NCBI GenBank assembly: GCA_032209605.1
Contig: JASFXZ010000001.1
Location: 6,262,001 to 6,326,000 of the forward strand
Source: Mactromeris polynyma
Taxonomy: Eukaryota > Mollusca > Bivalvia > Venerida > Mactridae
DNA: 64,000 nucleotides
Direction of reading: 5' to 3'
Below the pieces are notes generated by a model, which was not told where the DNA came from, made no database searches, and saw only the letters and a list, made by a program, of their open reading frames with translations. The position numbers were made by a program, and so were the translations under genes. Positions 62,329-64,000 of this stretch are shown here, piece by piece. Numbering within the stretch: position 1 is the first letter of the stretch; each line of letters begins with the position of its first letter.

Positions 62329-63282
62329 TTATTCCTCAGTATTGCCCTGAAAATACAAGATGGATAGTAAAGTAACAAGGAAACAATCACCTACAGAGAT
62401 ACCGTACAGAGATACCGTACATACAAGATAGATTCGTCACAAAGTGCAGAACATAAACACACATTTCCTTTATTTTCAAAGAAATTGTGAAATTTAATAC
62501 ATGTACAAAAAATAATACATAATATAATCAGACAACAATAATTTCATAGAGTTAAATAGTTTATGAAATAACAATCTACAACTAACAAATGAGAAATACA
62601 TGAAGACTTCTTTTGTTGTGTCACATCTACACCTTCTCAAAACACTGTTTACCAACAATTGAATCTTATCAATAAATTGCTTACCAGGGTCAGTTGCTTG
62701 TATAGCTCAGGGTTGTATTTCTGTAAAAGAAACAATATTTATCAACACAAATGAATAGCAACAAAGTCTTAAAATATTCATCAGGATCTGAGCTTATAAA
62801 GCTGTGATTGGAGGTGAGTCTCAGTATGCAAAACTCTGTTGGTTGGTTTTGAGCACAGTCTTAAAAGGGACTAATGACATGGCTGGGGTCTGAGTCTGGT
62901 CTTTTAACTCAGTTTCATAATTTGGGTCAAGATTTTATTCTTTGACCTACAAATATAAAATAACAAAATCGTACTACATAATGACAATACTTCTTGAAGT
63001 CTCAACAATCAGGCAACACAGAAAGAACTTTTCAATGAACAATATGAACTTAACCATAACTACACCAGCAGGGTACATGTAATTGTTACTTTCAAGTTTT
63101 ACATCAATACATGTACATCTAAAAGTAAAATAAAGTTATGTCACATTATGTCACTGTCTTATTGAATAAATTGAAACAAAAATCATATTTACCTTATAAA
63201 ATGGTAAAACAAACTTTTCCTGTCCATATTCACAGTTGAAGCCAAACCACACAAAAATAGGAAAATAAATATACATCCCCAT
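62329..63282 (-). CDS. PET100-like cytochrome c oxidase assembly protein, last three exons (5' partial)
   Basis: Three minus-strand exons joined in phase: 63282-63193 (30 codons), 62720-62685 (12 codons) and 62346-62329 (5 codons plus TAA), all with good GT-AG borders (TATTTCAG, TTTTACAG, ATTTTCAG acceptors). The peptide has a short membrane segment, MGMYIYFPIFVWFGFN, then EYGQEKFVLPFYKKYNPEL. The pattern M-x2-Y-x2-FP-(about 8)-N-x-EY before a charged tail matches PET100, a small inner-mitochondrial-membrane protein required to assemble complex IV. An alternative is the SMIM4/UQCC5 family, which has a similar GxYxxxP...E helix. The first exon (expected to encode an N-terminus like MG..LE.FK) was not found and may lie beyond 64000. 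Confidence 0.5.
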
Positions 63283-64000
63283 CTGAAATAAAAAGATATT
63301 TGCATTTTATACTTCATCAAATGGTAAGCAAACATTTAATATTTACGGTACTATGTGCAATGCCTGTAACCACAGACATAAATGTCCGTGTAGTAACCAA
63401 CAAAACAAAACAGAATTCAATGGTCACCAAATATAATTTTATATCAACATCTGATACAAATAAAAACAAGTGTGATGCATTACGCCCAGGGCAGTAACAA
63501 AGAAATGCAGTAATCCTTAGCTATACAATACAACGCCCTCTACCAGTTATGATTCTAATCTTGTTTAACATTAATAAGTAACACAAACTGTATATATAAG
63601 ATAATTTGAAATGTGAATGTGCCTATAACAAAATGATTGCATTTGAAAATATTAACACAAATATTTATAAGAAATAACTGAAAGGAACAAGTGGACCACA
63701 AGAAGCTCAAGTTTTTACAGCTTTGCTGTATCTGGTCTCGGAAACTACATGAACTGATCACAGTAATTGTTCCAAACACAAGTAGAGTTGAGTAGGCGAT
63801 CAGCATGTAGGGCGTCAAAAGCAGTAAAAAAATCATAGATTAACATTTTGTTACAACAACAAGGAATATAACCTTCACATCTCTTCTTTAATTTAATCAA
63901 GAATAAGAACTAATCGTCCAGGGTCAGGACCTCGTGTGACTAGGCTGACTTGGTGGACAAAGTAACTTGGAGAGCCTAGTACTCTATTTCTTTTTAATCC
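63283..64000. other. Right edge, probable intron, no exon recognised
   Basis: Upstream (minus sense) of the PET100-like exon. Two ORFs (plus 63300-63497, minus 63555-63836) have no family features. Confidence 0.4.

Overview
The window is AT-rich animal nuclear DNA. It has split genes with GT-AG introns, LINE, SINE and MITE remnants, and no bacterial gene organisation. The mix of a dispersed minisatellite landscape, tRNA-derived SINEs, short TIR elements and an IQ/ankyrin gene suggests a lophotrochozoan, probably a bivalve mollusc. That taxonomic call is inference only.

Layout. Positions 1-34700 hold no gene I can recognise. They are filled by at least a dozen minisatellite arrays (units 26-101 bp), separated by AT-rich unique DNA and a few dispersed elements. 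One array (39-bp unit, 27911-29308) sits between good splice consensus sites and may lie in an exon. Positions 34708-47260 (minus strand) carry one complete gene. I could join its 14 exons in phase throughout into a 583-residue protein: basic N-terminus, IQ motif, ankyrin repeats, coiled coil, and a C-terminal domain resembling part of the dynein heavy-chain motor. This fits IQANK1. Its introns hold four minisatellites, several MITEs and SINEs, and a LINE 3' end. A ~1.03-kb element with ~140-bp terminal inverted repeats and a 7-bp target duplication lies about 155 bp upstream of its start codon, and a decayed MULE-type transposase lies 1.4 kb beyond that element. Positions 52819-54420 (minus) hold a large exon of a single-pass membrane protein with a long Ser/Thr/Asn-rich cytoplasmic tail; its ectodomain exons were not found. 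Positions 54931-61706 are again repeats: a 79-bp array, a 639-bp foldback palindrome, and a 48-bp array grading into a 3.9-kb 42-bp array. Positions 62329-63282 (minus) hold the last three exons of a tiny membrane protein resembling PET100, a cytochrome c oxidase assembly factor.

Roughly one third of the window (about 21 kb by summing array lengths) is tandem repeat. Most long open frames here are artefacts of repeat units whose length is a multiple of three or which lack stop codons. The main theme is that several arrays visibly grew from pieces of transposable elements: a 31-bp array from a MITE terminus, and a 64-bp array from the middle of a dispersed repeat. Arrays inside the gene also duplicate splice-like signals many times over.
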